From Desmodus rotundus (lineage: Eukaryota > Chordata > Mammalia > Chiroptera > Phyllostomidae), in assembly GCF_022682495.2 (NCBI RefSeq), contig NC_071387.1:198936143-199000142 (forward strand): 64,000 bases of DNA, given 5' to 3'. Below are positions 45,550 through 58,114 of this stretch, in pieces; within the stretch, counting starts at the first letter, position 1, and every line of letters starts with the position of its first letter. The notes beneath the pieces were generated by a model that saw only the letters and a program-made list of their open reading frames with translations, did no database searches and had not been told where the DNA came from. Position numbers and translations under genes: made by a program.

Positions 45550-45722
45550 AATAGAAGAAGGAAGAAGAAAGAAAGAACGAAAGAATGAAAGAAAGAAAGA
45601 AAGAAAGAAAGAAATAAAGAAAGAAAGAGAGGGGGGGGGGAGGGAGGGAGAGAGAGGGAGAGAGAGAAAGAAAGAAAGAGAGAGAAAGAGAGGAAGAGAA
45701 AGAAAGAAAGGAAGGAAGAAGA
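45550..45722. repeat. GA-rich microsatellite (GAAA, GAGA, GGGA)
   Basis: A long polypurine tract with a run of about 10 G near 45631. Minus-strand frames reading as SFFLS-type repeats are artefacts. Confidence 0.96.
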
Positions 45723-45724
45723 AT

Positions 45725-47078
45725 GGGAAAAATAGTTCAAATTTCAAAGGAAAAAAGAAACACATGTATAGGATATATGTATATATATGTCTTCTCTGCT
45801 TACTCAAATTACCTTAAATAATTCAGTTTTACTATCTCATAATGAGGTCACAGTGTAATGTAGATTCCAGGGTCTAGTAGAAGTAAAAAGTTTGACTATT
45901 TTTATAAGACTTTGAAAACTACTTGTGGAATTTATCCCAATAAATATGACATGTTTAGAGGCATGGAAAAAATACAAATTTAAACTTTATAGCTCACATT
46001 CCCCTAAATTTATATAATTTCAAATTATTTTATTAGTGTACTTTCCAATTAGTCTTAATATTATAATAATTCACATTTGGACAAAGTAAGAGTATGCATC
46101 TAGACTGCTTGCTGATTATGTATGAGTTGGTTTAACGTCTGTGGTGCACCACACTACACAGGGAAATCAGTCCACTCCACCCATCAAACATATTTTAATC
46201 TCTTCCTCTTTGTATTAGATCCCCAGTAGTTCAGTGGCCCTTCTATGTTACCACTTGGCTAGAAAAGGGGAAAAAATGGATATTCAAAAGCAATAGAATT
46301 TCAAAGGCACTACATGAAAGGCTATTCCTGTTTATAATGAGACTGTGCTTAGCAGTAAGAGGTCCTGGGATGACTCCGATCTCTTTACTGGTGTCCGATT
46401 GTGATCTAGGTCACAATCTGTTTCCTGGCTGTCTCACCAGCCATTTGGGTAACGGTTAGATTAGGACTCTTAGCCCACTCTGTAAGAACATCCTTGCCCT
46501 AACCCCATACCCAGAGTGTTAATGTTACACCATTTCTATCATTTCCACTACATACAATGTAGTCACCTCTTTTTAGCAGTCCAGGTCTGTGCTGCAGGGT
46601 CCTGCCCTGTAAATTTGGATCATTTTGTTCTCAGCCTGAAGCTATCTCTTTGCTGTTGATTCCTGGCCCTCTGTGAGAAAGGTTATATCTATAGCACCCT
46701 CCAGCGTCCTTCCCTGGCAACCAGACATCCTGATAGGAGCCTATGATCTCCTCCTTCCATGAAATTAATTCTAAATTCTAGATGCAAAAATCAGACCCCA
46801 CATTTGTTTTTTCCTAACCAATTTTCTTTTGCATATTCTGATTCTTTTGTCTAGCTAAGCAATCCCTAGGTAATTAGTTGATTACTATGGCTGATCGAAT
46901 ACACCCTTAGATATTTCACAAATTCTTACTTATTTTTCTAGGCAGTTTCTTAAATAGCCATGAAGTTAGGACTATACTATTCTTCTCGTTCTTTGTCTAT
47001 TTTTTCCTCTCTCACGTGACAGCTTCTCTTGATGCCCCTAAAAGGACAAGTGTCCGTCTGTGCAACTTGACTTACTCT
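45725..47078. other. Intergenic, no gene seen
   Basis: No confident repeat. A near palindrome GTGATCTAGGTCAC at 46401-46414 was noted. Confidence 0.4.
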
Positions 47079-47079
47079 C

Positions 47080-47519
47080 TGTTATGGATGGAATGTTTTT
47101 GCCCTCAAAAATTCATACAGTGAAGCCCTAACCCCAAATGTGAGGCCATTTGGAGGTGGGGTATTTTGAGAGAAAATTAGGTTTAGATAAGGTCGTGAGG
47201 ATGGGGTCCCCATGGTGGGATTAGTGTCCTAATAAAAAGAGGAAGATACCTGACCTCACTCTCTTTCTCAGTGCACACAGAGGTTATGGAACCACGCAGG
47301 AAGATGGCAGCGGCCCAGAGAAGATGCCTGAGAATGAAACTACTTGTTTGCACCTTGATCTCTTCTTCCTCAACCCCAGAACTGTGAGAAATAATTTTTT
47401 TTTCAAGTACCACTAAATGATAAAATGTCACCCAAAAGATGAGATGGTTCTGGCATAAATTTCTGTTTAAGCCACTGAGTCCAAGCTTTTGACACGGCAC
47501 CCTGAGCAGACTAAGATAC
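47080..47519 (+). repeat. MaLR-type solo LTR (MLT1-like, sense)
   Basis: TGTTATGGATGGAATGTTTT, TGAAGCCCTAACCCCAAATG, GGTTTAGATAAGGTCGTGAG, GGTGGGATTAGTGTCCTAAT, CCAGAACTGTGAGAAATAAT, TTTCTGTTTAAGCCACTGAG and an end at GCAGACTAAGATAC. About 55 bases of extra sequence lie within the usual GAGAAATAAATTTCTG region (47400-47455). Confidence 0.92.
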
Positions 47520-49380
47520 TCTCATCATCCCCTCCATTGAGAACGCCCTGACTGACTGCTTCCTCCGCTTCCTCACCACTGATAATCTGGAGGACTGGCT
47601 GATGGTTGATGCTCTTTGCCCAGGAGTCTGTGTGCATTAGTAGAGCGAAGGAGAGAAGACTATCTAACATCACCTCTTTCCTTTTGACTGGCCCTTCTGT
47701 TCGAACAGTTTTCTTGGCTTTAATGTAGGAATCCTCCCATAGGAAGGTGTGTGGCAGTTCATCACCCTGTTGTTCTGATTTACACCAATCCAAGTCTTCA
47801 GAGGCCAGTGTCAGACTCACGTCCCCGAAGGAATGTCCCCTGATGGTTCCATGCATTTTCTAAACTTTTCTGGCATTACTGTCTGCACCAAATTGATTTA
47901 GGAATTTACCATGCTTGTATCTTCTCTTCTCCTCATGGAATTTCCCCACAGTCCTCTGCCCTCTTCTGTACTTTTGCACTGAGATGTTACTTCCGGTCAG
48001 CTGCTAATCTCCCGTGACTCCTAGGTATGTTCTTCCATATTTATGCTGTGCATGCGTACATATGTTCCTGCGATCTTCTGCTTCTGGCCACTCCAAGTTA
48101 CCAAAGATATTTTAGTGTTTAAGCACTTCTTTACTTTCCTCAGTACCTTAGAGACCTCAGCAAGCTAAGGGACTTTTATGCCATCTCTTCACTAGGCCGT
48201 TGACTTTGTTTTTACATTGTCTTTCTCTGAGAGGAATTGGTAGGGTCAGTCCAAGCTTCCCAAGAGCCTTTCATATGGTGTCTGATTATCTAAGTTATGT
48301 CTCTCTCTTTTTATTTTTTAAAGAATGAGAATGTGGGAACAAAAAATAGCAAGGTTTCTCTGGAGTGAGAAAACAAAGAAAGGAAGGATCACGAGCCAAA
48401 CACCTCTTGTGCCATTGTCCGTGTGCCGTCCCTAGAGCTGGTTCTGTGGCTAAACCAGCAGTCACTATTCCCAGGCCTATTATTCTAAAAAGTTGTTTCC
48501 CCTCCACGTGTGGCTTTAAGTTTACATGGTCTTCGGGTGTAGCAATAGTTTTCTTAATTGGTTTTGGAAAGATGGGATGGCAAGTCGTTACTTGTTTTTA
48601 TCATCAGCATTTATTTTGCTTTATTTTACTAGGCTCCAACCTATAATATGAGAATGAGGAAGAGGCACTTTTCTTCTCAGATGTTAAATCCCGCATATAC
48701 CAATTCATACAATATAATACATTCATAAGGTCCAGCACATGGCTATAAAATCTTCATTTGTTAAACAAATACTTCCCATGCATGTGAAGAAAGGGTCATG
48801 CTCATCAGGGAGAATACGCTCTCACATAAAACAGTAGATGCCCATCGCCAGGTTTGGGAGTCCCAGTATCCACACACGTGCACTGAACACTCAGCCATTC
48901 AATTTCTACTTTATCATGTATATCCTTAACAGTACATGAGTTACTATGAGCCATAAGAAATATAAGATATGGTCCTTAGAAACATTATAAAGAAGCTTTA
49001 TAATCTCACAGAGGGGCAAGATATACACAAGTTGCACTATAAAGAGTAATGTCTGCCAAAGTCATTATCAAGGGTAAAAAAAATGCAGGGCAGAAACAAA
49101 GGTGCATCGAGATGTTCTACATTGCCTTCCGAGCTCTGAATCACACACTGCTGAGGAGGAGAGCAGAGTGAGTCTAAGGGGGATTTGTGTTTAGTTTGGG
49201 AATGCACAGAGTCCAGGATTACGTTCCCTGATTCTGCCTGCCTTTAATCCAGCTGAGACTGCATTCCCAAAGCTTTGTCACTTTATCATGGGGACAGGGT
49301 ATGAAAACCACATCAAGTATCTGAAGAAAGCTAGACAGAGGTTCAACATTAGCTGATGATTTGCTGTTCAGAGTTTACAC
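47520..49380. other. Intergenic, no gene seen
   Basis: The 129-codon minus frame (47467-47856) overlaps the LTR at its end and has no known domain. A 93-codon plus and a 70-codon minus frame overlap each other at 48295-48646. None is supported. Confidence 0.4.
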
Positions 49381-49384
49381 TTTT

Positions 49385-49545
49385 ATGACACTGTACAAAT
49401 TCAGTATTGGTATTGGTCCTCTTAACAACCCTTCAAGGTAGACACTATAGGTATTATCCAATTTTATAGATCAAGAGAATAAAGGGACAGAGCAATCATC
49501 TCACTTGTCCAAGAACCAGAGCACATCTGTTAAAATCCTGACAGG
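49385..49545 (-). repeat. MIR SINE (antisense)
   Basis: CCTCTTAACAACCCTTCAAG, GTATTATCCAATTTTATAGA, TCACTTGTCCAAGAACCAGA. It lies just upstream of the retrocopy. Confidence 0.8.
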
Positions 49546-49619
49546 GGATGGTTAGCTTGTCTAAGCAATCTGACTGAAAAGAAATGATTGAAGGGCTGGG
49601 ATAAGAGGCCAACAAGGGG

Positions 49620-51010
49620 GTCTTCGCTGAAAGAGCTGCTTTCGAGTTTCAGCTACCAGGAGGCCACGAGGTACTCCAAACCTGCTTCCAAATGCATCTG
49701 AAAGTCAGCATGTCGTACCCATCCCCCAAAGCTAAGCTCTCCAACCCCAGTAATCCCCGAGTCTTCTTTGACATGGACATTGGAGGAGAGCAAGTTGGTT
49801 GAATTGTTTTGGTGTTGTTTGTGGATATTGTACCCAAAACTGCAGAAAATTTTTGTGCATTGTGTACAGGAGAAAAAGGCATTGGACACACCACTGGGAA
49901 ACCTCTCCATTTCAAAGGATGCTTATTCCATTGAATTATTAAGAAATTTATGATCAGGGTGGAGCCTTCTCAAGTCAGAATGGGACAGGTGGAGAAAGTA
50001 TTTATGGTGAAAAGTTTGAAGATGAGAATTTCTACTATAAGCATGACTGGGGGGAGGGTTATTGAGCATGGCAAACTTGGGCAGCAATACAAATGGTTCT
50101 CAGTTCCTTATCACAACAGTTCCGACTCCTCATTTGGATGGGAAACCTGTGGTATTTGGCCAAGTAATTAAAGGAATGGGTGTGGCAAGAATTCTGGAAA
50201 ATGTAGAAGTGAAAGGTGAAAAACCTGCCAAATTGTGAGTTATTGCAGAATGCAGAGAATTGAAGGAAGGGGATGATTGGGGAATATTCCCAGAAGATGG
50301 TTCGAGTGACAGGCATCCAGATTTCCCCGAAGATGCAGATATAGATTTAAAAGATGTAAAATATTATTAATAACGGAAGACTTGAAAAACATTGGAAACA
50401 CATGTTTGAAATACCAGAACTGGGATATGGCCATTAAAAAATACTCAAAAGTTTTAAGACCCATGGAAAGTTCAAAGGCTGTAACTGAGGAAGTAGATAG
50501 ATTGAAGCTGCAACCTGTAGCTTTAAGCTGCTTGCTGAACATTGGTGCTTGTAAATGAAGATGTCAAATTGGCAGGGAGCTATTGACAGTTGTTTGGAGG
50601 CTCTTGAAATAGACCCATCAAATACCAAAGTACTATACTGTAGAGCTCAAGGATGGCAAGGATTAAAAGAACACAACCAAGCATTGGCTGATCTTAAAAG
50701 AAAGCTCAGGAGATAGCATGGGAAGATAAAGCTATCCAGGCAGAATTGCTGAAAGTCAAAGAGAAGATAAAAGCACAGAAAGAAAAAGAGAAGGCAGCAT
50801 ATGCAAAACAGTTTGCTTAATAAGGAATTTATTTATACTTAAATATTACACATTGATGTATAAAGGCAGTAAAAAAATTGAAGGGTTTTTGTCTAATGTA
50901 TATGTTGCTTAATGTGTTTGCTTTGTTAGTTCAGTTCCCATTGTTTACAGTTCAGAAATACTGATATCTGCTCAGTCTTAATAAAAGTGTTACAAACTAC
51001 AAAAAAAAAA
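49620..51010 (+). pseudogene. PPID: Processed pseudogene of cyclophilin 40 (PPID)
   Basis: The parent is a cytosolic Hsp90 co-chaperone: an N-terminal cyclophilin peptidyl-prolyl isomerase domain and C-terminal TPR repeats, 370 residues in mammals. Here the coding remnant runs from ATG 49710 to TAA 50818-50820, almost full length and without introns. The first 30 codons read cleanly (…NPSNPRVFFDMDIGGEQVG), then TGA at 49800-49802 replaces what looks like an arginine CGA codon. [24 protein letters not shown] follow. A one-base loss near 49950 shifts the frame, TGA at 50236-50238 interrupts the later part, and the TPR region (IDSCLEALEIDPSN-like) is damaged near 50700. A 5' UTR of about 90 bases and a 3' UTR with AATAAA near 50980 precede an A-tail at 51001. 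Imperfect flanking repeats GAGGCCAACAAGGG (49606) and GAGGAGCCCAACAAGGG (51020) suggest an L1-mediated target-site duplication. No function is expected. Confidence 0.95.
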
Positions 51011-51034
51011 GAAGAAGAAGAGGAGCCCAACAAG

Positions 51035-53505
51035 GGACCATAAAGCACCCAGGGGCTAAAGGGCAGGAAGCCCACAACTATCCCTAGGCCTGAAGAACAG
51101 AGAATAGTGTTCCCGGAGCCTGGAGAGAGCTGCCACTACTCTGAAGGAGCAGCTGCCTCGCAGGGTGGTGGACAGACGCTGCCAGAACTATGACAAAGTG
51201 GAGTGAAGCCAGTAAAGAAAGACCTTGATCCTCCTCTCTTCTCACCCTCCACTCACACGCCAGCACTGCCCACTGACCAAAATAAACCAGAAGCTAGATC
51301 CACAAAGATCCCCAAAGTTGCGATGAAATGTCAGCTTCTCAGGCACAGACTGGGCAGAGGGGACTGAACGGATCTGAGGAGGTGGACAGGAACCACATGC
51401 TAAGTAAAAAATACCTAATTCTGTGTCTACAAATTCAGTGCTCTTTTCCCCATAGGTACTAATCATATATACTCCCGATGAATAACGAACAGTTAACTAA
51501 TTATCGAAAAAGCCAGGAAATAGACTTGAGTCTCATGGAGATACATTTCCTGATGGCTTGTGGCTGTTCTGAAAGCTTTCTACTTGGACAGGGGCCAAAC
51601 TTTGTATCCTGTCTTACTTAGCAAGTAAGTACATCTTCATTGCTTCAGAAAAGACGCAGCCCTTAGAGATCATACTGTTGAGTTTCATTGTAACGCTAAG
51701 CTCTATAAAGTCCTGTCTGAGCAATGACAAAACGGAAATCGAAAAAGATGATGGGAGGCTGGCTGGGTGCTGTATATGACAAACACTGCCTGAAAAACAG
51801 CTCACGCCTCCACAGAGCATGCAGTCTCACACCAGGATAAATTTCCTCTGGGAAGGAGCCGAAGCGAAATGAGACAGAATGAGGTCCGTTTCATATATAA
51901 CTCAAGAGGAAGGATCTTTTCTCAAGACTTCAGAAATAGATTTGGAACCCAGCACCGAATCCTATTGGTGTCCACTGCACAATGTCATTTGCTCAGCTGA
52001 TCTTTCGCTCAAGTACCAGCTCATCATTTCCACTCTGGCCTGAGAATCCCTTAAATTAAGCACCATCCTTTTCAAGTATTTGTACAGAGCTCCCTAGAAA
52101 GAGGTTAAAAAAATACCCTTGAGTCTATAACCTCAGTGTGAATTCAGTTTACCCACTTTTCTCCTTCGATTAGAGAACTTTAAACTACAGAAAGAAAGTA
52201 CGATACATGAAATGCTTTTAACAGTTAAAAAGCAAGTAATTAAAACACCTTAAACCTTTGGAAAGACAGTGGAGAAAGACACTCTAGGATAGAGGACAAA
52301 CATTCTTGTTTATTTCCTGGGGGGCCTTTGTGCGGCGGTCCATTGTCCATGACCCTGGGAGCCCCCTTCTGAGTGACCTGGCCCAGCTAGCTCACACGTG
52401 CACCCTGCCGACAGCTAGGCACACTGTCACCAAGGCTTTGACCTTCCCCACAGAGGGTTTTGGCTTTTATTTCTTGAAGGAATCAATCCAGTTTCTTCAA
52501 GAAAGATTTTCTCTGTGATTAAGCTGACTACGCTTCCTTCCACTGCTTAAACCAAGGCCCCGGCTTATCCCCGGTCATTTCCTAGTGTTTGTTTCCTTTT
52601 CCCCCAGAACAATGAGGATGGCAGCCGGAGTTCTGGTGAAAGGGCCCAATACCTGAAATACCCTTTGCCAATTACACTAGTTGGCTGGCCACAAAGGAGT
52701 ACAAATGCAATCTTTCATTAAGAAGAGAATTTAAAGAAAAAAAGAGTATCAAAAGCGGCCGGCGAAAACAATGAAGTGATTAAATAATTAAAACCATTCA
52801 ACTTTATAATGATTCAGACACAACAATAAAGCTGGCCTTCTGTGACCTGTTTGCCAGTTAGGGCAGAGTCACGGCTCCTGGAATAGAAGACGAATCTGGT
52901 CAATACCCTGACAGCTAATTCGGTTTCTGTTTGGTTTGCCAGTAATTTGTTTTTAAGGAGCCCAGAGCATGAAGCAGGGTGCCTGGCCATAGGCCGCAGG
53001 TGGATCTCTCCGGGACAGAGGGCTGTTTCCTTTGGCTTTTCTTCTGCTTGAGTCAGACTGTCACTGATACGCCAGATAAAACACTGTGGGTTGTCGACCT
53101 GGACACCTTTCTGACTGAACCCCTGCGTCAGGTATTTTAACCCCAGGAAGATCTTTGTGAAGTAACTGCTACTATATTTTTTGATTAAAGATTAGCTACT
53201 TTGGTGGAGCCCAACTCATTCTGTCATAAGGATCTCTGGTTATCCAACGTTCCCACTCGGTCAGTTCTTCGCCACCTAAAAGGACTTGGCTATCTCAAGG
53301 CCCTAAAGATCACGGCAAGAGCTCTCTTAAACAATGATTTCTACTTTAAAAATAATACAGTCACATTACTGAAAATCTCATGCCTACTCATTAATAAGTA
53401 CCTAAAATGCTTTATATCTGCATTCTTTCATTCGACAGGCATTCCATAAAACGTTTATTTTATTTTTATTTTTTTAATGTTTGGTTTTTTAGATTTCACT
53501 ATGAA
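51035..53505. other. Repeat-poor stretch with enhancer-like part
   Basis: No gene or transposon is recognised over about 2.5 kb. The segment 52590-52990 combines TGATTAAATAATTAAAACCA, TATAATGATTCAGACACAAC and AATAAAGCTGGCCTTCTGTG with several TTGGCTGGCC- and TTTGCCAGT-like words. This is complex sequence of the kind seen in conserved enhancers. Open frames here are under 85 codons. Confidence 0.35.
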
Positions 53506-53507
53506 AT

Positions 53508-53605
53508 AACTCCTAGATGCCAGGCATTGTGTTAAGTACGGTCTCACATATTATCTCCCAAATTCACCACCACTATCCTGAGTAGGTGATAGCACCTTCA
53601 AGAGA
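53508..53605 (-). repeat. MIR/L2-type fragment (antisense)
   Basis: CTCCTAGATGCCAGGCATTG, TGTTAAGTACGGTCTCACAT, ATTATCTCCCAAATTC. Confidence 0.6.
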
Positions 53606-53609
53606 GCCT

Positions 53610-54540
53610 GTGCTATACACGGCAGCTGTATTGTTAAGCTGCAGGCCTGTTCCACACAAATACAACTAAACCCAATTGGTATTTAAAACATCCAATCACT
53701 GGCATCATTTAAAAATTTCTTTGCAAGTTTCTTAACCAAACAGTCACAGTGTCTCCTTTGTACCATTTTTTTTTTTTAAACTCTTCTTCTGAAAGCCTGT
53801 GGTATCAGTAGAGAGCAAGCAAATCCATTCCAGAGCCCACTCACTCCTGGGGAAAATCTTGAAAATGCTGCATCCTCTTGGTCATAAAAAAGACTAAAAG
53901 GCATTATTAGATGATTTGACCCAAATTCATCAGTTGTAATGAAAGCAAATTAACACTCACAGCCATCTGACGCTGAAATGTTTATGCTGCTTTTATAACT
54001 AAAGACCCTTTCCGCTTTGGGGTGTCGGTGTCTCCCTGTAACCTCAGAAAGCAGGAGATGGGTCTGCATTTTGCCACTTTTAACAAAGCAGGTGCAGAGG
54101 CTCTCAATGAGCAGAGTCCAGGACATTTGAAGGTTCATGGGAGAGGGATTCTCAAGTGCATTTTCCAAACAAAAAAAAGTGGAGGGCAAAAATGAAATTA
54201 CAGGGATATATAATGCGAATGTATTGAAGGCCATAGATGAAATAAACTGGCAGAGGCTAAAATGCATTTCAGTGATACCACTGCCAGTATTATCCTCAAG
54301 ATGTTATAATCTTCTTCTGACCTCCGTCCTATCAGAACAAACCAGCCACAGTCAAGACTCTGCTTAACTCAGCATCGCTGCCACGTCACTGGATGACACA
54401 CCCAGTTATCATCTGACATCTGGGCCATTGTATTACCTGGATCTCAGTTATTTTTCACTTAGAGGAAGCATTATTTGGGTTTTCAGAAATTTGAGAAAAA
54501 CAGATCTAAGTTAAATTCTCTTACTTAAAAGAATATCGCC
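53610..54540. other. Intergenic, repeat-poor
   Basis: No repeat recognised. Opposite-strand frames of 105 and 76 codons overlap at 53950-54367, which argues against either being coding. Confidence 0.4.
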
Positions 54541-54545
54541 TAATT

Positions 54546-54622
54546 TTCCTTTTCCTTCCTTTCTTTCTTTTTTTCCTTCCTCTCTCTCTCTCTCTCTCTC
54601 TCTCTGTCTTTCTTTCTTTCTT
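54546..54622. repeat. CT-rich microsatellite
   Basis: TTCC/TTTC units, a (CT)n run and TTTC units again. Confidence 0.96.
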
Positions 54623-54624
54623 TA

Positions 54625-55285
54625 CTATTTCCCTCCCCCAAAAGACCCTGTAGGTAGTGAAGGCTTGTATCTACTGTTCAGATCTACACTTTATATTCTT
54701 GTAGATCTGGCATGTCTTCGCAAATCCCTTTAAATAAAGTGTGATTTTTAAACATTTTGATTCAGACTTGAGGCAGAATACACTCCATTCACTCATAAAA
54801 GAACAGTTTAAATTTTAGCCAAGGATACTTATGGATGTAAGGGCCTACAGATTTTGGCAATGCCAGGCATATTCTTCAGTGTCTCTTTAAATCTTCCTTA
54901 ATGTATAAATGACATTTAAAAGTCCCCTTTTCACTACAGTTGGCAGAGGACCTAAGACCATAACAAGTTGCTTCCCCAGTAAATGCCATTTTCCCTTAAC
55001 CACAGGGCTGTAATTCAAAAACTGCAGATTTTTAAAAAGAAAAGTTTTAAGAAAAAATAATAACTCTGGGAATGAAGCCTAGGATTTCCCATCTATGAAA
55101 AGAAGGGGGGTTGTTACAGAGGGCAGGACTGCCTAGTGGCCAGGGGCCTGGGGTTACTGCTTTCAAAATGGCTTCGTGACCCACTCTGCCAGACGGAGGG
55201 TCCTCTGCACTCCGGCCACGGCAAGTTGCGGGCAGGGGCAACAGAGAGAAGGCAGCGGGCAGGAGCTTAGCACACCGCCATGGTT
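54625..55285. other. Intergenic, GC-richer at 55100-55280
   Basis: A minus-strand 64-codon frame lies over the GC-richer part. It is not supported as coding. Confidence 0.4.
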
Positions 55286-55287
55286 AA

Positions 55288-55432
55288 ATATACACGTTAG
55301 AGTGAGAAACCGAGGTTCGAATCCCAGTTCAAATACTTATTGACTTTGTAATTTTAGGCAAGTTAGTCTACTTCTTTGTACCTTAGACCCTATTGTGAAA
55401 TGTAGGTAATATTACACAGGTATAGTAGTTTT
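55288..55432 (+). repeat. MIR SINE
   Basis: TTCGAATCCCAGTTCAAATA, TTAGGCAAGTTAGTCTACTT, TGTGAAATGTAGGTAATATT. Confidence 0.88.
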
Positions 55433-56090
55433 CTATTGTCACGTATCATACTATGACAAACTTATCAGTTTCTATGGCTATAGACTTAGTGGCTTAAAAC
55501 AACACGAATGTGTTATCTCATGGCTTCTGTGGGTCAGAAGTCCTATATGTACTGTGCCCAGGGTCTCACAAGGCTGAAATCAAGGTGTCGGCTGGGTGCA
55601 TACTTATCTGGGGTCTTGACTAGGGAAAGATCCGCTTCTCAATTTGGGGGTCATTTCCTTGTGATTGTATGACTGAGGTTCCCACATAGTGGTTGACTGT
55701 CAATCAAGGGGCCATTCTCGGCCTCTCGAGGCTGCCTGCTGTCCCCCGCCAACCTGCACTCCCAACCACACAGCAGTTCGCTGCATCAAGGCCAGCAGAG
55801 AATCCCTGACTCTTTGAATTTCCTCTTTCAGACCCAGTCCTTTTAGAGGCTCACCTGATTAGGTCAAGCCCATCTAAGATAACCTCTCTTTCGATGAGCT
55901 CAAAGCCAGATGATTAGGGACCTTAATAACATGTATGAAATTGTTTCACCTGGTCCAGTGAAATAATCGCAGAGCGATACCTTCATATGCATAAGTCCTA
56001 TACACACTCACGTGCGTATGTTTTGGGGGGCGGAGATCACACAGGGGATATACACAAGTGGGCAGGAATCTTGGGGCAGATTTTAGAATT
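55433..56090 (-). repeat. Old LTR-like mammalian repeat (family not assigned)
   Basis: TAGTGGCTTAAAACAACACG, GCTGAAATCAAGGTGTCGGC, CTTGTGATTGTATGACTGAG, GAGGCTCACCTGATTAGGTC and GATGAGCTCAAAGCC follow a common placental repeat that begins TTTCTATTG. The strand is given by analogy with MaLR LTRs and is tentative. Confidence 0.65.
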
Positions 56091-56094
56091 CTAA

Positions 56095-57175
56095 GACAAG
56101 CATCCAGGGTCCCTTGGGAGGATTAACTGAGTTACATTTAACTGAGTCAAACATTTTGTGCCTCACTACAGATAAGTACTATGGAAGCTTTTACCATTAT
56201 TATTTTCGGCAGGATGGAATTCTTAGCGGAAGGCACTGGGTCTGAATGACCCATCTACTCATGGTGTTCCTGTGCTAGAAGTTGGGACTCAAGCTTGGCC
56301 TCTCCTGGTCTTTTCAAGTGTTTCCTCTTCATGCCCAGTGGCATTTGGCCCAGGATGACCTTCCTGAAAAGGCGTCTCCCTGAAGCTGTTTGTTCTGCTT
56401 CTAAAGCAGCTATGTCAGAACAAATAGCACCTCCTCACCATCACCTTAAATCAACACGTAACAGATTCTTCTTTGTGGAGCCACTGTGGTGGGTGGTCTG
56501 TCATCTAGTCTGTGCATGGGGGTGGACGAAGGGAGTCAGGTCCAGGTCCTGGCTGCAGACTTTGTCTGCATAAATCAGGAAAGGTTACCATGTTGTCTTA
56601 GAAGGAGCCGGACAACTGGAGCTGGGATCATGTAGTATTTAGAAGAAACTCCTTCTTCTCTCCACAAAAATATAAGTCACAGGTTGAGCCTGTAGGCCCA
56701 CTAGTCCTAGAAACTGCACCAGTTCTCTCAAATAAGTATTCAAAACTCCCACAGTCCATTTGGGGGGGGGGGAAATTCTTTACACTGTGTTTGATTAGAT
56801 TCAGGAGCACATTTGGCATGCTGAAGGCTGAAATATGCTTAAAGTGATGTACTAGATCTCTTCTGCACATACCTCAGCAAGATGTCTTTAAATAATGATC
56901 ATCACTAATCTCTTCTCGCCCAGCTGCTCTCTTCCTCATGGAGTTACTGACATGCTGGAAGACCGACAGTAACGCACTGATAGTAATGCCAGCGCCTGGA
57001 ACGTCTGAGACCATGGGGGTGAATTTCCCAGGTGTTGATTCCCGATGTCAGTGGTGCAAATCACTCACGAGGGGAAGAGGATGTGGGGGCAGTGGATGGA
57101 ATTTTAGCAGCCTCATGCCTATGTGATAAGAGATTTTTAAATCATGTGCCACTGAGTATCCCTTACCATGTGTTA
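56095..57175. other. Intergenic, no gene seen
   Basis: No confident repeat. A G run of about 12 bases lies near 56761-56772. The 92-codon plus frame at 56295-56573 has no recognisable content. Confidence 0.4.
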
Positions 57176-57177
57176 AT

Positions 57178-57565
57178 AGTTTGCTCGTGCTGCCAGGATG
57201 GAGTACCACAGCCTGGGTGTCTTAAACATCAGGCATGTATTTCCTCAAAGTTCTGGAGACCACACGTGTCTCCAGATCAAGGCGTCTGCAGGGCTGACTT
57301 CTTCTGAGGCTTCTCTGCTTGGCTTATAGAGAGCTATTTTAATCTCGGTCTCACATGGTCTTCCCTCTGTATGTGTCTGTGTCCTGATGTCTTCTTCTAT
57401 AAGAACACTGGTTATATTGAATTAGGCCCACCTATACGACCTTATTTCACATTCATCACCTCTTTAAAGATCCTGTCTCCAAGAACGATCACTTCTGAGT
57501 GCTGAGACTTAGTACTTAAACATATGCATTTGTGTAGGAGGGACACAATTCGGTCCCTAACTCCA
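57178..57565 (-). repeat. MaLR-type solo LTR (MLT1-like, antisense)
   Basis: GTTTGCTCGTGCTGCCAGGA, TGGAGTACCACAGCCTGGGT, GTTCTGGAGACCACACGTGT, CTCACATGGTCTTCCCTCTG, TGTGTCTGTGTCCTGATGTC, AAGATCCTGTCTCCAAGAAC. It is non-coding. Confidence 0.87.
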
Positions 57566-57579
57566 TGTATTTATGAAGT

Positions 57580-57925
57580 GTCTCACATTCCTACTTACCA
57601 TTAACTGGAGAGATGTGAGTGTTCCAGCATATTAAGTGCTGATGGATGCTCAGTCTCCACCCTTGGTCAGATTGCTATGCTTTCCACTCACTCCAATTAC
57701 TGCGAGAAACCGTTGAGTCGCCAACATACTGATGCGTGTTGCCTGGGGCACAGAGGGGTGGCAACTCTGCTGAGCTGGCTTCGTTTTACAATTTAGATAA
57801 TTGGAAACCAAATGCAGATTCAAGGCACTAATCACTTTATTGTTCACTGATGCGTCCTTATAGCCTGGAATAGTACCTGCACTTAGTAGATATTTAATAA
57901 GTATTTGTTGAATAAATAAGGAAGG
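57580..57925 (+). repeat. L2-type LINE 3' end
   Basis: The tail is clear: CTTATAGCCTGGAATAGTAC, CTGCACTTAGTAGATATTTA, ATAAGTATTTGTTGAATAAA. The left 250 bases are only assumed to belong. Confidence 0.6.
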
Positions 57926-57969
57926 GTTGCTGAAAGAAGGCAGGGAAATAACTAAAAAAGAAGTGAATT

Positions 57970-58110
57970 ACATATGGTGCCAGGGGGGTACTGGAAATAT
58001 TGGAGGGACACTTTGTAAAACACATGATTGTATAACCACTATGCTGTACTCTTGAAACGAATACAAAATAATACTGAATGTAAACTGTAATTGAAAAAAA
58101 ATTAACTGAA
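57970..58110 (+). mobile_element. Older L1 3' end
   Basis: AACCACTATGCTGTACTCTT, ACAAAATAATACTGAATGTA, AACTGTAATTGAAAAAAAAT. The same terminus is seen at 34715-34880. Confidence 0.75.
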
Positions 58111-58114
58111 AGAA

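Noticed and set aside
45525..45807. Repetitive S/F/L-rich frames that could be read as a low-complexity protein
   Set aside because: They are translations of the GA microsatellite on the minus strand.
47467..47856. 129-codon minus-strand frame
   Set aside because: Its end lies in a MaLR LTR and no domain is visible.
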